Shown: piece by piece, positions 6,885-14,362 of the stretch | How positions within the stretch are numbered: position 1 is the first letter of the stretch | Layout: each line of letters begins with the position of its first letter | DNA from: Gammaproteobacteria bacterium | GTDB lineage: Bacteria; Pseudomonadota; Gammaproteobacteria; Pseudomonadales; Azotimanducaceae | DNA: 14,448 bases | NCBI GenBank assembly: GCA_002715785.1 | Contig: PBAA01000019.1 | Coordinates: 11,077-25,524, forward strand | Reading direction: 5' to 3' | Notes under the pieces: generated by a model | What the model saw: only the letters and a program-made list of their open reading frames with translations | Databases searched by the model: none | What the model was told of the DNA's origin: nothing | Made by a program: the position numbers and the translations under genes

Positions 6885-7727
6885 ATGGCAACCCAGGTTC
6901 TTGCTGACGACATTTGTTTCGGAGAAGGGCCACGATGGCACGACGACCGCTTCTATTTTTCCGACATGCACGACCATAAGGTAAAAACTGTCACGGAGAC
7001 CGGAGAGGTTAGCAGCGTTGTCGAAGTCGAGAACCGGCCTTCCGGGCTTGGCTGGTTACCCAATGGCGATTTACTGATCGTTTCGATGTTGGACCGTCGA
7101 ATCCTCCGATTCGACGGCTCTGTCTTATCTGAACATGCGGATTTATCTAAATACGCACCGTTCGAGTGTAACGACATGGTCGTTGATGCCAGCGGGCGGG
7201 CCTTTGTAGGACACTTTGGGTTCGATCTAAACGGTGGCGCAAGTTTTAATCACGCATCCCTTATCGCTGTCGAGACCAACGGAACATCCCGTATTGTTGC
7301 GGACCACTTGTCCTTTCCGAATGGAAGCGTCATCACACCCGATGGCGGAACCCTCGTGGTTGCCGAAACGTTCGCGGGCCGCCTCACTGCATTTGACATC
7401 GTCGCCCAAGGAGAACTCGAGAATCGTCGGCTATGGGCGAAGCTACCAGACGGAACCGCTCCAGACGGCATATGTCTGGATGCCGAAGGTGCAATCTGGG
7501 TTGCATCGCCCCCTACAAATGAGTGCCTTCGGCTCGCCGAAGGTGGCGAGATTCTTGAACGCGTTCAGGTCGATCAAGGCGCATACGCGTGCATGATCGG
7601 CGGCGTGGATGCACCGGTGCTCTTCATTCTGACGTCACCTTCATCGTCACCCCAGGAGTGCCGCACACTCCGTGGTGCACGCGCTGAAACAATACCAGTG
7701 TCAGCAACCGGAGCCGGGTACCCCTAG
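6885..7727 (+). CDS. SMP-30/gluconolactonase/LRE-like protein (probable lactonase)
   Basis: A 280-residue six-bladed beta-propeller of the SMP-30 family, which hydrolyses sugar lactones or other lactones using a divalent metal. The expected metal ligands are visible: Glu14 (GEGPRW), Asn96 (CNDMVVD), Asn146 (FPNG) and Asp194 (APDGICLD), in the usual order and spacing. No signal peptide is seen, so it should be cytosolic. It is read divergently from the thiolase with a 208-bp shared intergenic region holding two inverted repeats. The ribosome site before the ATG is weak. Family members act on gluconolactone, other aldonolactones and organophosphates; the substrate here cannot be told from sequence. 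Lactone opening could fit a degradative pathway, but that is inference. Confidence 0.88.
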   Translation: MATQVLADDICFGEGPRWHDDRFYFSDMHDHKVKTVTETGEVSSVVEVENRPSGLGWLPNGDLLIVSMLDRRILRFDGSVLSEHADLSKYAPFECNDMVVDASGRAFVGHFGFDLNGGASFNHASLIAVETNGTSRIVADHLSFPNGSVITPDGGTLVVAETFAGRLTAFDIVAQGELENRRLWAKLPDGTAPDGICLDAEGAIWVASPPTNECLRLAEGGEILERVQVDQGAYACMIGGVDAPVLFILTSPSSSPQECRTLRGARAETIPVSATGAGYP

Positions 7728-7756
7728 CGTCGCGCAACGTTGGCCAGCAGCGACGC
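7727..7756 (+). terminator. Hairpin at the end of the SMP-30-like gene
   Basis: Perfect 7-bp arms GCGTCGC (7727-7733) and GCGACGC (7750-7756) flank a 16-nt loop. The first arm begins at the last base of the TAG stop codon. There is no T-run after it, so it is either a Rho-assisted stop or an mRNA 3'-end stabiliser, not a classical intrinsic terminator. Confidence 0.35.
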
Positions 7757-7763
7757 ACACACG

Positions 7764-7769
7764 TAAACT
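7764..7769 (+). promoter_or_regulatory. Candidate -10 box for the acidic-tail gene
   Basis: TAAACT, 26 bp before the ATG at 7796, is a partial match to a sigma-70 -10 box. It lies just after the hairpin that follows the SMP-30-like gene. No clear -35 hexamer was found, so this is a weak call. Confidence 0.2.
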
Positions 7770-7795
7770 CTGGCGGTTTTATTTCAGGATCGTTC

Positions 7796-8290
7796 ATGAA
7801 GCTCGTTAAACAGACGGACGAATATATTGTTTACCTGAAACGATCCGGTCGTTACGGCGTAAAAAACACCGATCGCGAATGGATCAATGGAGTCTCCAAA
7901 ATTCGGATTCTCTTAGCCGAAGGCCTCGTCGAAACCACGCTGCCGCCCGAACCAGAAGCTGACGCCGACGAGGTGGTCGACGACGCGGGGGGGTCCACTG
8001 ACAATGACATCGCGGCCGCTGAAGAAGATGTCTCCATGGATCACACCTCAGATTCCAGCGATTCAGAAACGGAAGAGCCAGTCTTAGACGAACCCGCGGA
8101 CCCGAAAGAGGAATCGTCTAGTGCAACCGAGGTCGACGACTCTGTGCCCGAAGAAACCATTAACGATAGTGACGAGGAAGATCCTGAGACATCCACTGCA
8201 TCCAATTCATCGGACGATGTCGCTAATGCTGATACCACTGACGAAGAAGAACCTGAGGCGCTTGAGGACCCAGAGGGTAAAGAACCTTAA
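7796..8290 (+). CDS. Protein of unknown function: short folded N-terminus plus long acidic disordered tail
   Basis: A 164-residue protein in two parts. Residues 1-50 are mixed and basic (KQTDEYIVYLKRSGRYGVKN, then a conserved-looking INGVSKIRILLAEGLV) and look like a small folded domain. I recall similar short proteins of unknown function in proteobacteria, without a name. Residues 51-164 are almost entirely Asp, Glu, Ser, Thr, Pro and Ala and must be strongly acidic and disordered. No signal peptide or cysteine is present. The ATG has an AGGA ribosome site 6 nt upstream (7786-7789). The 3' end overlaps the cytochrome gene in another frame, so the two are co-transcribed and may be coupled. 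A chaperone-like, ion-binding or docking role for the tail would be a guess. Confidence 0.75.
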   Translation: MKLVKQTDEYIVYLKRSGRYGVKNTDREWINGVSKIRILLAEGLVETTLPPEPEADADEVVDDAGGSTDNDIAAAEEDVSMDHTSDSSDSETEEPVLDEPADPKEESSSATEVDDSVPEETINDSDEEDPETSTASNSSDDVANADTTDEEEPEALEDPEGKEP

Positions 8291-10493
8291 ACCCTCGTTA
8301 GCACTTCTGGCGTCGTCGGCCCTTTTGCTTGGAGGCTGCGAACTGCCGGACGATCATCTGACGACGTCATCGGCGCTAACTCGGTATGTAGGCTCTGAAT
8401 CTTGCGGGGAATGTCACTCAACGGAATACCGATCATGGCTAACGTCCCACCACGCGATGTCCATGCAACCGGCTACATCCAAAAGCGTTTTAGGTAATTT
8501 CGCCGATGCCGTTTTTTCGTATAACGGCATTGAAACCCTATTTAGAACGATTGATGGCCGCTACATCGTCCGAACGAAAGCGGAAGAAGGCGCAGACGCC
8601 GAATTCGCGATCGCCTACACATTCGGCGTGGATCCCCTGCAGCAGTACCTCATCGAACTTAACGACGGTCGATATCAGGCGTTCGATGTTGCCTGGGATG
8701 TCATGCGGCAGCGTTGGTTCCATCTGTCCCCGATTTCTGGAGATCAGAGCGCGACTTCAGGAGTTGAAACGATATCTGAAGGCGTGCATTGGGCCGGCCG
8801 CGGTTTCAATTGGAATCGGCAGTGCGCAGATTGTCATTCCACCAACGTTCGGGTCGGGTTAACCGACGCTGGCTACGAAACACAATTCGATGCGCATAAT
8901 GTAGCCTGCGAGGCTTGTCATGGTGCCGGGCTAAAGCACAGGAACGATACCTCGAGGCCGTATCGCGATGTAGCCTGTACACCTTGTCATAGTCGGCGAA
9001 GTCAGATCGCGGAAGGTTTTCAACCGTCCGAACAATTGCTTGATTATTACGTCCCGGCGTCAACGGTACCGCCTTTGTATTTCGATGACGGACAAATCCG
9101 AGATGAAGTGTACGTTTATGGCTCATTCCTCCAAAGTCGGATGCATATGGCCGGCGTCACGTGTTCGGATTGCCACGAGCCGCACTCGGCGGAGTTACAG
9201 TCAAGCGGTAACGCCTTATGCGTTCGCTGCCACAATCAGAGTCCGCCCAATAATTTCCTCGACGCGTTAGGGACTTTCGATACCCCCGATCACCATATGC
9301 ATCCGGTGACGCCAATTGAGTGTATTGACTGTCACATGCCAACTCGCACATACATGCAAATCGATAATCGACACGACCATAGTTTGCGCGTGCCGAGGCC
9401 CGACCTTAGTAGCAAATACGGAACTCCAAACGCTTGTTCCAACTGCCACACCGAGGGTGACGAATGGGCGACGCAACAGATCATTAGGTATCACGGCGGT
9501 CGTCGACGCTCACATTTTTCTGAAACACTACTGTCGGGAAGTCGACGACATTTCGATGCTGAGCGCGATCTAGCCGAACTAGCCCAGGATCCAGAACAGC
9601 CACCCGTTGCAAGAGGCACTGCCTTATTGCTACTTAATGGCTATGAATTAGCCTACTCCGCAGAGGCGGTCGCAAACGGTCTACAAGATCCCGAACCTCT
9701 GGTCCGGTTACACGCGTTGCAAAGCATCGAACGCTTGGATCAGAAGAAACGCCATGGCATTCTCAAACGTCTTCTCGACGATCCCATCAAGGCGATTCGA
9801 ACGGATGCCTCTCGAATTGCCGTTGAACATCTCTCCGACTTCATCGAGCCGTCTGAAAGGACAATGCTTTTGTCCGTTCTAGACGAATACAAGACCATTC
9901 AGACACTACAAAGCGACCTGCCCGAGGCCCATACCAATTTAGCCTCCATTTCTATTGCGCTGGGTCAATTTGACACCGCCGAAACACAGCTAAAAACGGC
10001 CCTCGCGATCGAGCCGGAGTGGATTCCTGGCCTGGTGAACCTAGCAGATCTTTATCGACGCCTTGATCGGAATTCCGAGGCCGGCGATCTTCTGGAAAAA
10101 GCCATCGCGATCGAGCCTCCGATAGCGGAAGTTCTGATCGCATACGGACTGTGGCTAATTCGCAACGATAGGCCCGGCCACGCGTTACATCAGTTTCAAC
10201 GTAGCTACGAGCTTGAACCCGAAAGTCTCCGGAACGGTTATCTCTACGCCCTTGCTTTAAACGCGAACAATCGGCGAGAAGAGGCGATCGGGGTCACCGA
10301 ATTGGCAGTCGATCGCTTCGGTGACCACCGGATCTTACTGGAGCTACTCGCAACGATGTATCGTGATGAAGAATCGTTCGATCAGGCGCTGGGTTATGCA
10401 ACCCGTTTAGAAGAACTCTTTGGCGGTGATGCCTATCGTGCTCTTCGCGCGCAGATGCTGCTCGCCGTTCGCAGACGAGACGGAGCCTCCTAG
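8262..10493 (+). CDS. Octaheme c-type cytochrome lipoprotein with HEAT-like and TPR C-terminal domains
   Basis: A large exported cytochrome c. From a TTG start at 8262 it has 743 residues. A basic start, a hydrophobic stretch and LLLGGC (21-26) form a lipoprotein signal with lipid Cys26. Eight CxxCH haem sites follow: Cys48, 188, 216, 239, 301, 320, 354 and 392. Segments such as RPDLSSKYGTPNACSNCH resemble cytochrome c554/octahaem-type families. Residues about 445-530 look like HEAT-type helical repeats, and about 550-730 like tetratricopeptide repeats (for example NLADLYRRLDRNSEAGDLLEKAIAIEP). The protein should sit in the periplasm on a membrane and carry electrons while its repeats bind partners. 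The start is uncertain: ATGs at 8217 and 8226 lie in frame, and TTG 8262 has TGAGG only 3 nt away. All of these overlap the previous gene. Electron donor and acceptor are unknown. Confidence 0.85.
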   Translation: MRTQRVKNLKPSLALLASSALLLGGCELPDDHLTTSSALTRYVGSESCGECHSTEYRSWLTSHHAMSMQPATSKSVLGNFADAVFSYNGIETLFRTIDGRYIVRTKAEEGADAEFAIAYTFGVDPLQQYLIELNDGRYQAFDVAWDVMRQRWFHLSPISGDQSATSGVETISEGVHWAGRGFNWNRQCADCHSTNVRVGLTDAGYETQFDAHNVACEACHGAGLKHRNDTSRPYRDVACTPCHSRRSQIAEGFQPSEQLLDYYVPASTVPPLYFDDGQIRDEVYVYGSFLQSRMHMAGVTCSDCHEPHSAELQSSGNALCVRCHNQSPPNNFLDALGTFDTPDHHMHPVTPIECIDCHMPTRTYMQIDNRHDHSLRVPRPDLSSKYGTPNACSNCHTEGDEWATQQIIRYHGGRRRSHFSETLLSGSRRHFDAERDLAELAQDPEQPPVARGTALLLLNGYELAYSAEAVANGLQDPEPLVRLHALQSIERLDQKKRHGILKRLLDDPIKAIRTDASRIAVEHLSDFIEPSERTMLLSVLDEYKTIQTLQSDLPEAHTNLASISIALGQFDTAETQLKTALAIEPEWIPGLVNLADLYRRLDRNSEAGDLLEKAIAIEPPIAEVLIAYGLWLIRNDRPGHALHQFQRSYELEPESLRNGYLYALALNANNRREEAIGVTELAVDRFGDHRILLELLATMYRDEESFDQALGYATRLEELFGGDAYRALRAQMLLAVRRRDGAS

Positions 10494-10525
10494 ACAAAAC
10501 GAGAATCATCTCGGCGCCACCTCAA

Positions 10526-10547
10526 TCGGATCAGGTATGCGATCCGA
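10526..10547. promoter_or_regulatory. 7-bp perfect inverted repeat before the alpha/beta hydrolase gene
   Basis: TCGGATC (10526-10532) and GATCCGA (10541-10547) are perfect complements around an 8-nt loop, with no T-run after. It lies 33 bp after the cytochrome stop and just upstream of the candidate -10 box of the hydrolase gene. It could be a hairpin ending the cytochrome mRNA or an operator. Confidence 0.35.
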
Positions 10548-10562
10548 GTCAACGGAGAGGAC

Positions 10563-10571
10563 TGATAGAAT
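10563..10571 (+). promoter_or_regulatory. Candidate extended -10 box very close to the hydrolase start
   Basis: TGATAGAAT matches an extended -10 element (TGn-TAGAAT). It ends only 6 nt before the hydrolase ATG at 10578. If it is active, transcription would start at or within a base or two of the ATG, giving a leaderless mRNA. No ribosome site lies at the right distance, which agrees with this. Confidence 0.35.
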
Positions 10572-10577
10572 GGTCGC

Positions 10578-11453
10578 ATGCCAAAAGGTGGTCCTACTTC
10601 GCACATCTATTTTTCTCAGCGACTACGCCTTCACTATGTGGACTGGGGCAATGAAGATGCGCCGACCCTATTGATGGTCCACGGAGGACGCGATCACTGC
10701 CGAAACTGGGATTGGGTTGCTGACGAGTTACGACGCGATTACCACATCATCGCGCCAGATCTGAGGGGACATGGGGATTCCCAATGGCTGCTTGGTGGCA
10801 GCTATACGATTATTGATTATGTCTATGACATCGCACAGCTACTTCATCAGACCCGAGCAACCCCAACCACGATCATGGGTCACTCGTTAGGCGGTTCAAT
10901 CTCGCTCCTGTATTCAGGCATCTATCCAGAAAACGTCACGAAATTGATTTCCATTGAGGGAATGGGTCCACCACCGGGGATGTTCGATAGATACGGAAAA
11001 ACAGACCCTCACGCCCGTTTGGAAGCATGGGTAGGAAACCTACGCCAGCTTTCAGGACGTATGCCAAAACGGTACCCCTCGATGGAAGATGCCTTCCAAC
11101 GGATGCAAACCGAAAACCCTCATTTGAGCGAGAGCCAAGCGAAACACCTTACCATTCATGGAAGCAATCAGAATGAAGACGGGAGTTACAGCTGGAAGTT
11201 CGATAACTACGTCCGAGCCTTTGCTCCTATCGGTTTATCTCCGGAAGAAACGTGGAAAATTTATGCTCGCATCGATTGTCCAACGCTGTTGATACACGGG
11301 GCCGAATCTTGGGCATCGAATCCACAAGACGATGGTCGTGCCAAGGCGTTCAACAATTCGTTGGTCGCCGGCATCGAGGGTGCTGGCCACTGGGTTCACC
11401 ATGATCAGCTCGAGCAATTTCTACACGTAGCACGGGAGTTCCTCGAATCGTGA
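10578..11453 (+). CDS. Alpha/beta hydrolase
   Basis: A 291-residue alpha/beta-hydrolase fold protein. Visible parts are the oxyanion HGG motif (35-37), the DLRGHGDS segment (61-68), the nucleophile elbow GHSLGG with Ser103, and His271 in GAGHWVHHD. The acid is less clear: Glu127 after strand 6 (SIEGMGPP, 125-132) and Glu243 after strand 7 are both in plausible places. The IEGMGPP segment resembles the SERHL-like subgroup of serine hydrolases. No signal peptide is seen. Substrate is unknown; esters or thioesters are possible. Its TGA overlaps the GTG start of the next gene by 4 bases (GTGA), so both are made together. Confidence 0.9.
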   Translation: MPKGGPTSHIYFSQRLRLHYVDWGNEDAPTLLMVHGGRDHCRNWDWVADELRRDYHIIAPDLRGHGDSQWLLGGSYTIIDYVYDIAQLLHQTRATPTTIMGHSLGGSISLLYSGIYPENVTKLISIEGMGPPPGMFDRYGKTDPHARLEAWVGNLRQLSGRMPKRYPSMEDAFQRMQTENPHLSESQAKHLTIHGSNQNEDGSYSWKFDNYVRAFAPIGLSPEETWKIYARIDCPTLLIHGAESWASNPQDDGRAKAFNNSLVAGIEGAGHWVHHDQLEQFLHVAREFLES

Positions 11454-12568
11454 AACGCGACCAACGCAACATCGCCGTTAGCGAGATTCACCGTGCGCCG
11501 CAGCAGGGTGTTTTTTACGTCACCGGTGGTGGCTCGCTTCTCGTTTCGGACTTATTAACCGTCCCGGGCGCGTCAAACACGGTACTCGAGGCGCAAGTAC
11601 CCTACGCGTCCGAAGCTCTCGCTGACATGGTGGGACCTGACGATATCGGTGCATGCAGCGACGGAACTGCCCGAAGGATGGCGGTGACAGCGTATCTGCG
11701 CGCATCAACGTTATTAGCCGGCTCCGGCCGCGATGATATCGAAGCTTTCGGTTTCGCGATTACCGCAAGTTTGGCCAGCCTAACGAACAAGCGGGGGGCG
11801 CATCGGGCTCATATCGCAATGCAAACGCGAACGACGACACATACATGGTTCGTGGAACTACGCAAAGGAGCTCGAACGAGGGGCTCAGAAGAACGTGTCA
11901 TAGCGGACACTGCGGTTAACGTGCTGGCCCAATCCCTCGGGGTCCGGAGTGGCCCTCGCGAAATAGCAACGCGCGACGCTGTCGAAACCGCATCGGCGAA
12001 CATCGTTGCATTGTTCGCAGGGCCAGCTGACGTTTGTGGTACCCCAGGAACCGCGTTTCTGCCTGGGTCTTTTGATCCACTGCATGACGGACACTCGCAA
12101 ATGCAAGCTGACGCGAGTCGCCGCATTGGGCGGCCGGTTCAATTCGAACTATGCGTACGCAACGTTGACAAACCGCCTCTCGACTTCATCGAGGTAGCAT
12201 GCCGTCGCAAACAATTCGCCGACGCCGAAATTGTTCTAACCAACACGCCCACCTTCGTTGAAAAGGCGAAATTATTGAGTCAGGGGAACGGCATAACTTT
12301 TGTAGTTGGCACCGATACCATCAAACGGATTGGAGAGTCGCGCTATTACCTCGATGACGAGGCTCGAGATGCCGCCCTCAATGAACTCGAAAATTTGGGC
12401 ACTGAATTTCTTGTCTACGGTCGTTTGGGCGACCATGGGTTCGAAACACTGAACGACTTATCGCTTCCGGACCCGCTCAATCGAATCTCTCAGGGTGTGT
12501 CTGAGGAAGATTTTCGAGTTGATGTCTCTTCATCTGAAATGCGCGACAACGCCTCAGTCTCGGCGTAA
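11450..12568 (+). CDS. Fusion of CinA/PncC-like domain and HxGH nucleotidyltransferase domain
   Basis: A 372-residue two-domain protein starting at GTG 11450, which overlaps the hydrolase stop. Residues about 18-168 resemble the CinA C-terminal/PncC (NMN deamidase) fold, with VTGGGSLLVSDLLTVPGAS (24-42) and VPYASEAL (50-57). The PncC signature Lys in the Tyr-Ser-x-x-Ala-Lys segment is Leu57 here and the first ESxTGG Ser is missing, so deamidase activity is doubtful. Residues about 200-365 form a nucleotidyltransferase: GSFDPLHDGH with HxGH at 212-215, VVGTDT (285-290), and VSSSEMR (359-365) matching the ISSTxxR motif of NadD/NMN adenylyltransferases and cytidylyltransferases. I recall plant proteins (Arabidopsis At2g01220-like) with a similar layout. 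Probable role: adenylyl- or cytidylyl-transfer to a small phosphorylated molecule. Substrate unproven. Confidence 0.8.
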   Translation: MKRDQRNIAVSEIHRAPQQGVFYVTGGGSLLVSDLLTVPGASNTVLEAQVPYASEALADMVGPDDIGACSDGTARRMAVTAYLRASTLLAGSGRDDIEAFGFAITASLASLTNKRGAHRAHIAMQTRTTTHTWFVELRKGARTRGSEERVIADTAVNVLAQSLGVRSGPREIATRDAVETASANIVALFAGPADVCGTPGTAFLPGSFDPLHDGHSQMQADASRRIGRPVQFELCVRNVDKPPLDFIEVACRRKQFADAEIVLTNTPTFVEKAKLLSQGNGITFVVGTDTIKRIGESRYYLDDEARDAALNELENLGTEFLVYGRLGDHGFETLNDLSLPDPLNRISQGVSEEDFRVDVSSSEMRDNASVSA

Positions 12569-12622
12569 ACAACGAACAGCTTCACGTCGCATCGCCGACC
12601 ATTTCTGTTCCCCATTTTCTAC

Positions 12623-12631
12623 TGCTACCAT
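12623..12631 (+). promoter_or_regulatory. Candidate extended -10 box for the second crotonase gene
   Basis: TGCTACCAT (TGn-TACCAT) lies 29 bp before the ATG at 12661, in the 92-bp gap after the fusion gene. A GGGGAAA ribosome site follows at 12647-12653. No clear -35 box was found. Confidence 0.3.
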
Positions 12632-12660
12632 GCTCGGTTCGAACGCGGGGAAACGCTTAC

Positions 12661-13464
12661 ATGACGCATCAGTACGACGATATCTCGGTGGCCCTAAACA
12701 ACCACGTCGCGGTCGTCGAAATCCAACGACCACCACACAATTTCTTCGATGTAAGCCTTATTCGACAAATCGCGAATGCCTTCGACACCCTAGACGACGA
12801 CCCTTCCTGCAGAGCCATCGTCCTTGCATCCGATGGTAAGTCGTTCTGTGCTGGAGCCAATTTTGGAAGCGGCGGCAACGATACTTCAGCGAGCGCCGAA
12901 TTTACCGAGGAAGGTTTCATGAATACCACCGGTACGCTCTATCGAGAAGGTGTCCGTTTATTCTCGGCGCGGAAACCCATCGTGGCAGCTGTCCAGGGTG
13001 CGGCCATCGGTGGCGGTCTCGGACTTTCGCTCGTTGCCGATTTCAGAATAGCTTCTCCGGAAGCTAGATTTGCGGCAAATTTCGTCAAACTCGGAATTCA
13101 TCCGGGATTTGGTCTCACCGTCACACTGCCCGCCATCGTGGGTCAGCAGACGGCTAATTTAATGTTCCTAACGGGTCGTCGGCTCAAGGGGGACGAGGCG
13201 CTGACATTGGGGCTGGTTGACGAACTTGTTGAACAAGACAAGCTGAGGGAACGAGCGGTTGAGTTTGCGAGTGAAATCGCCGAGAACGCACCACTAGCAA
13301 TCGTATCTGTACGTGCAACTACGCGCCAAGGACTCGCCGAGAGAATCGACAAAGCGACGGATCACGAACTCTCCGAGCAACAATGGTTGCGAGCGACGAA
13401 AGACGCCGAAGAAGGCATCAAGGCGGTTTCCGAACGCCGCGTCGGTCAGTTCACCGGGACATAG
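12661..13464 (+). CDS. Crotonase-family protein lacking both hydratase glutamates
   Basis: A 267-residue enoyl-CoA hydratase/isomerase homologue of normal length. The first oxyanion segment SFCAGANF (61-68) and GGG (117-119) are intact. The position of the first catalytic Glu is Gly121 (GGGLGLSL) and that of the second is Phe141 (AANFVKLGIHPG). So it should bind acyl-CoA and polarise the thioester, but is unlikely to be a plain hydratase. Isomerase, hydrolase, decarboxylase or ring-cleavage chemistry, as elsewhere in the crotonase superfamily, is possible. A GGGGAAA ribosome site precedes the ATG. It is followed after 10 bp by the LLM oxidoreductase gene on the same strand, so the two form an operon with the SDR gene further on. 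Confidence 0.88.
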   Translation: MTHQYDDISVALNNHVAVVEIQRPPHNFFDVSLIRQIANAFDTLDDDPSCRAIVLASDGKSFCAGANFGSGGNDTSASAEFTEEGFMNTTGTLYREGVRLFSARKPIVAAVQGAAIGGGLGLSLVADFRIASPEARFAANFVKLGIHPGFGLTVTLPAIVGQQTANLMFLTGRRLKGDEALTLGLVDELVEQDKLRERAVEFASEIAENAPLAIVSVRATTRQGLAERIDKATDHELSEQQWLRATKDAEEGIKAVSERRVGQFTGT

Positions 13465-13474
13465 GAATCGTTTC

Positions 13475-14344
13475 ATGGATCTTTCAAAGCTCGGTGTGTG
13501 GTTCTTTACTGACGGCATGTCTGCACCCTTCGCTGCCGAGACGGCAAAACGCATCGAAGATTTGGGATTTTCCGCGTTATGGCTTCCTGAGACAGTCGGC
13601 CGCAATCCATTCGCTCATGCAGCGTGGCTGCTCGCAAATACCTCCTCCCTCGTCATCGCGACAGGTATCGCCAATATCTACCACCGAGAACCCGGCGTTA
13701 CTCTGGCAGCACAAAACACCCTGGCCGAGCAATCCGACAATCGGTTCCTTCTCGGTTTAGGCGTCTCTCATAAACCGCTCGTGGAAGGATTGCGTGGACT
13801 GAATTACGGCCCGCCCGTCGCAACCATGCGCGATTACCTAGACAAGATGGCCGCGTCTCCGTACGGCGGTCCGCCGCCTAAGGACAAACCACCGACGGTC
13901 ATCGCTGCCCTTGGACCGAAGATGTTAGAGCTTGCTTCGAGAAAGTGTGACGGGGCTCACCCCTATTTCACATCGCCAGCACATACCAAAATGGCACGAG
14001 AGGTGATGGGTCCGGACAGCCTTCTCTGTGTCGAGCAGAAAGTTGTTTTCGAAACAGACCCAACCAAAGCTAGGGAAATCTCGCGGAAAGCCGCGCGAAC
14101 CTATCAAGGACTTCCTAATTATCGAAACAATTGGCTCCGGATGGGCCTCGATCAAGCAGATATCGATGGCCACGGATCGGATGCCTTTATCGATTCCACC
14201 TTTGCCTGGGGGGATATCGACGCAATAAAGGCCCGCGTACAAGAACACTATGACGCGGGAGCGTCGCACGTGTGCGTTCAGCCGGTCCATCCTGAAGGGA
14301 AAATGGGAGAGATCGATTGGCGCGTGCTCGAGGCGCTAGCGTGA
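13475..14344 (+). CDS. LLM-class flavin- or F420-dependent oxidoreductase
   Basis: A 289-residue luciferase-like monooxygenase-superfamily (TIM-barrel) protein. It begins LGVWFF, with ALWLPETVGRNPF (34-46), ATGIANIYHR (62-71), RFLLGLGVSHKPLVEG (90-105) and AALGPKMLELA (144-154). The whole pattern resembles the TIGR03620-type F420-dependent oxidoreductases of actinobacteria, also found in proteobacteria. The longer frame from 13313 is rejected because it lies inside the crotonase gene and its extra 54 residues do not fit the barrel start. ATG 13475 is 10 bp after the crotonase stop. The cofactor (F420 or FMN) and substrate are unproven; hydride transfer to or from an acyl-CoA or ketone intermediate fits the neighbours. 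Most likely cytosolic. Confidence 0.88.
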   Translation: MDLSKLGVWFFTDGMSAPFAAETAKRIEDLGFSALWLPETVGRNPFAHAAWLLANTSSLVIATGIANIYHREPGVTLAAQNTLAEQSDNRFLLGLGVSHKPLVEGLRGLNYGPPVATMRDYLDKMAASPYGGPPPKDKPPTVIAALGPKMLELASRKCDGAHPYFTSPAHTKMAREVMGPDSLLCVEQKVVFETDPTKAREISRKAARTYQGLPNYRNNWLRMGLDQADIDGHGSDAFIDSTFAWGDIDAIKARVQEHYDAGASHVCVQPVHPEGKMGEIDWRVLEALA

Positions 14345-14362
14345 CTCTCTATGGGAAAATCA

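Noticed and set aside
8121..8261. Extension of the cytochrome frame up to an ATG at 8121
   Set aside because: This stretch is a shadow frame of the acidic-tail gene; its Pro/Arg/Thr-rich translation has no signal-like feature, and the lipoprotein signal begins later.
7796..10493. The acidic gene and cytochrome as one frameshifted gene
   Set aside because: Each has its own sensible ending or start: the acidic frame stops at a normal TAA, and the cytochrome has its own lipoprotein signal peptide after the overlap.
13313..13474. Extension of the LLM oxidoreductase frame to an ATG at 13313
   Set aside because: It lies inside the second crotonase gene and adds 54 residues unlike the start of this family; ATG 13475 gives the normal barrel start.
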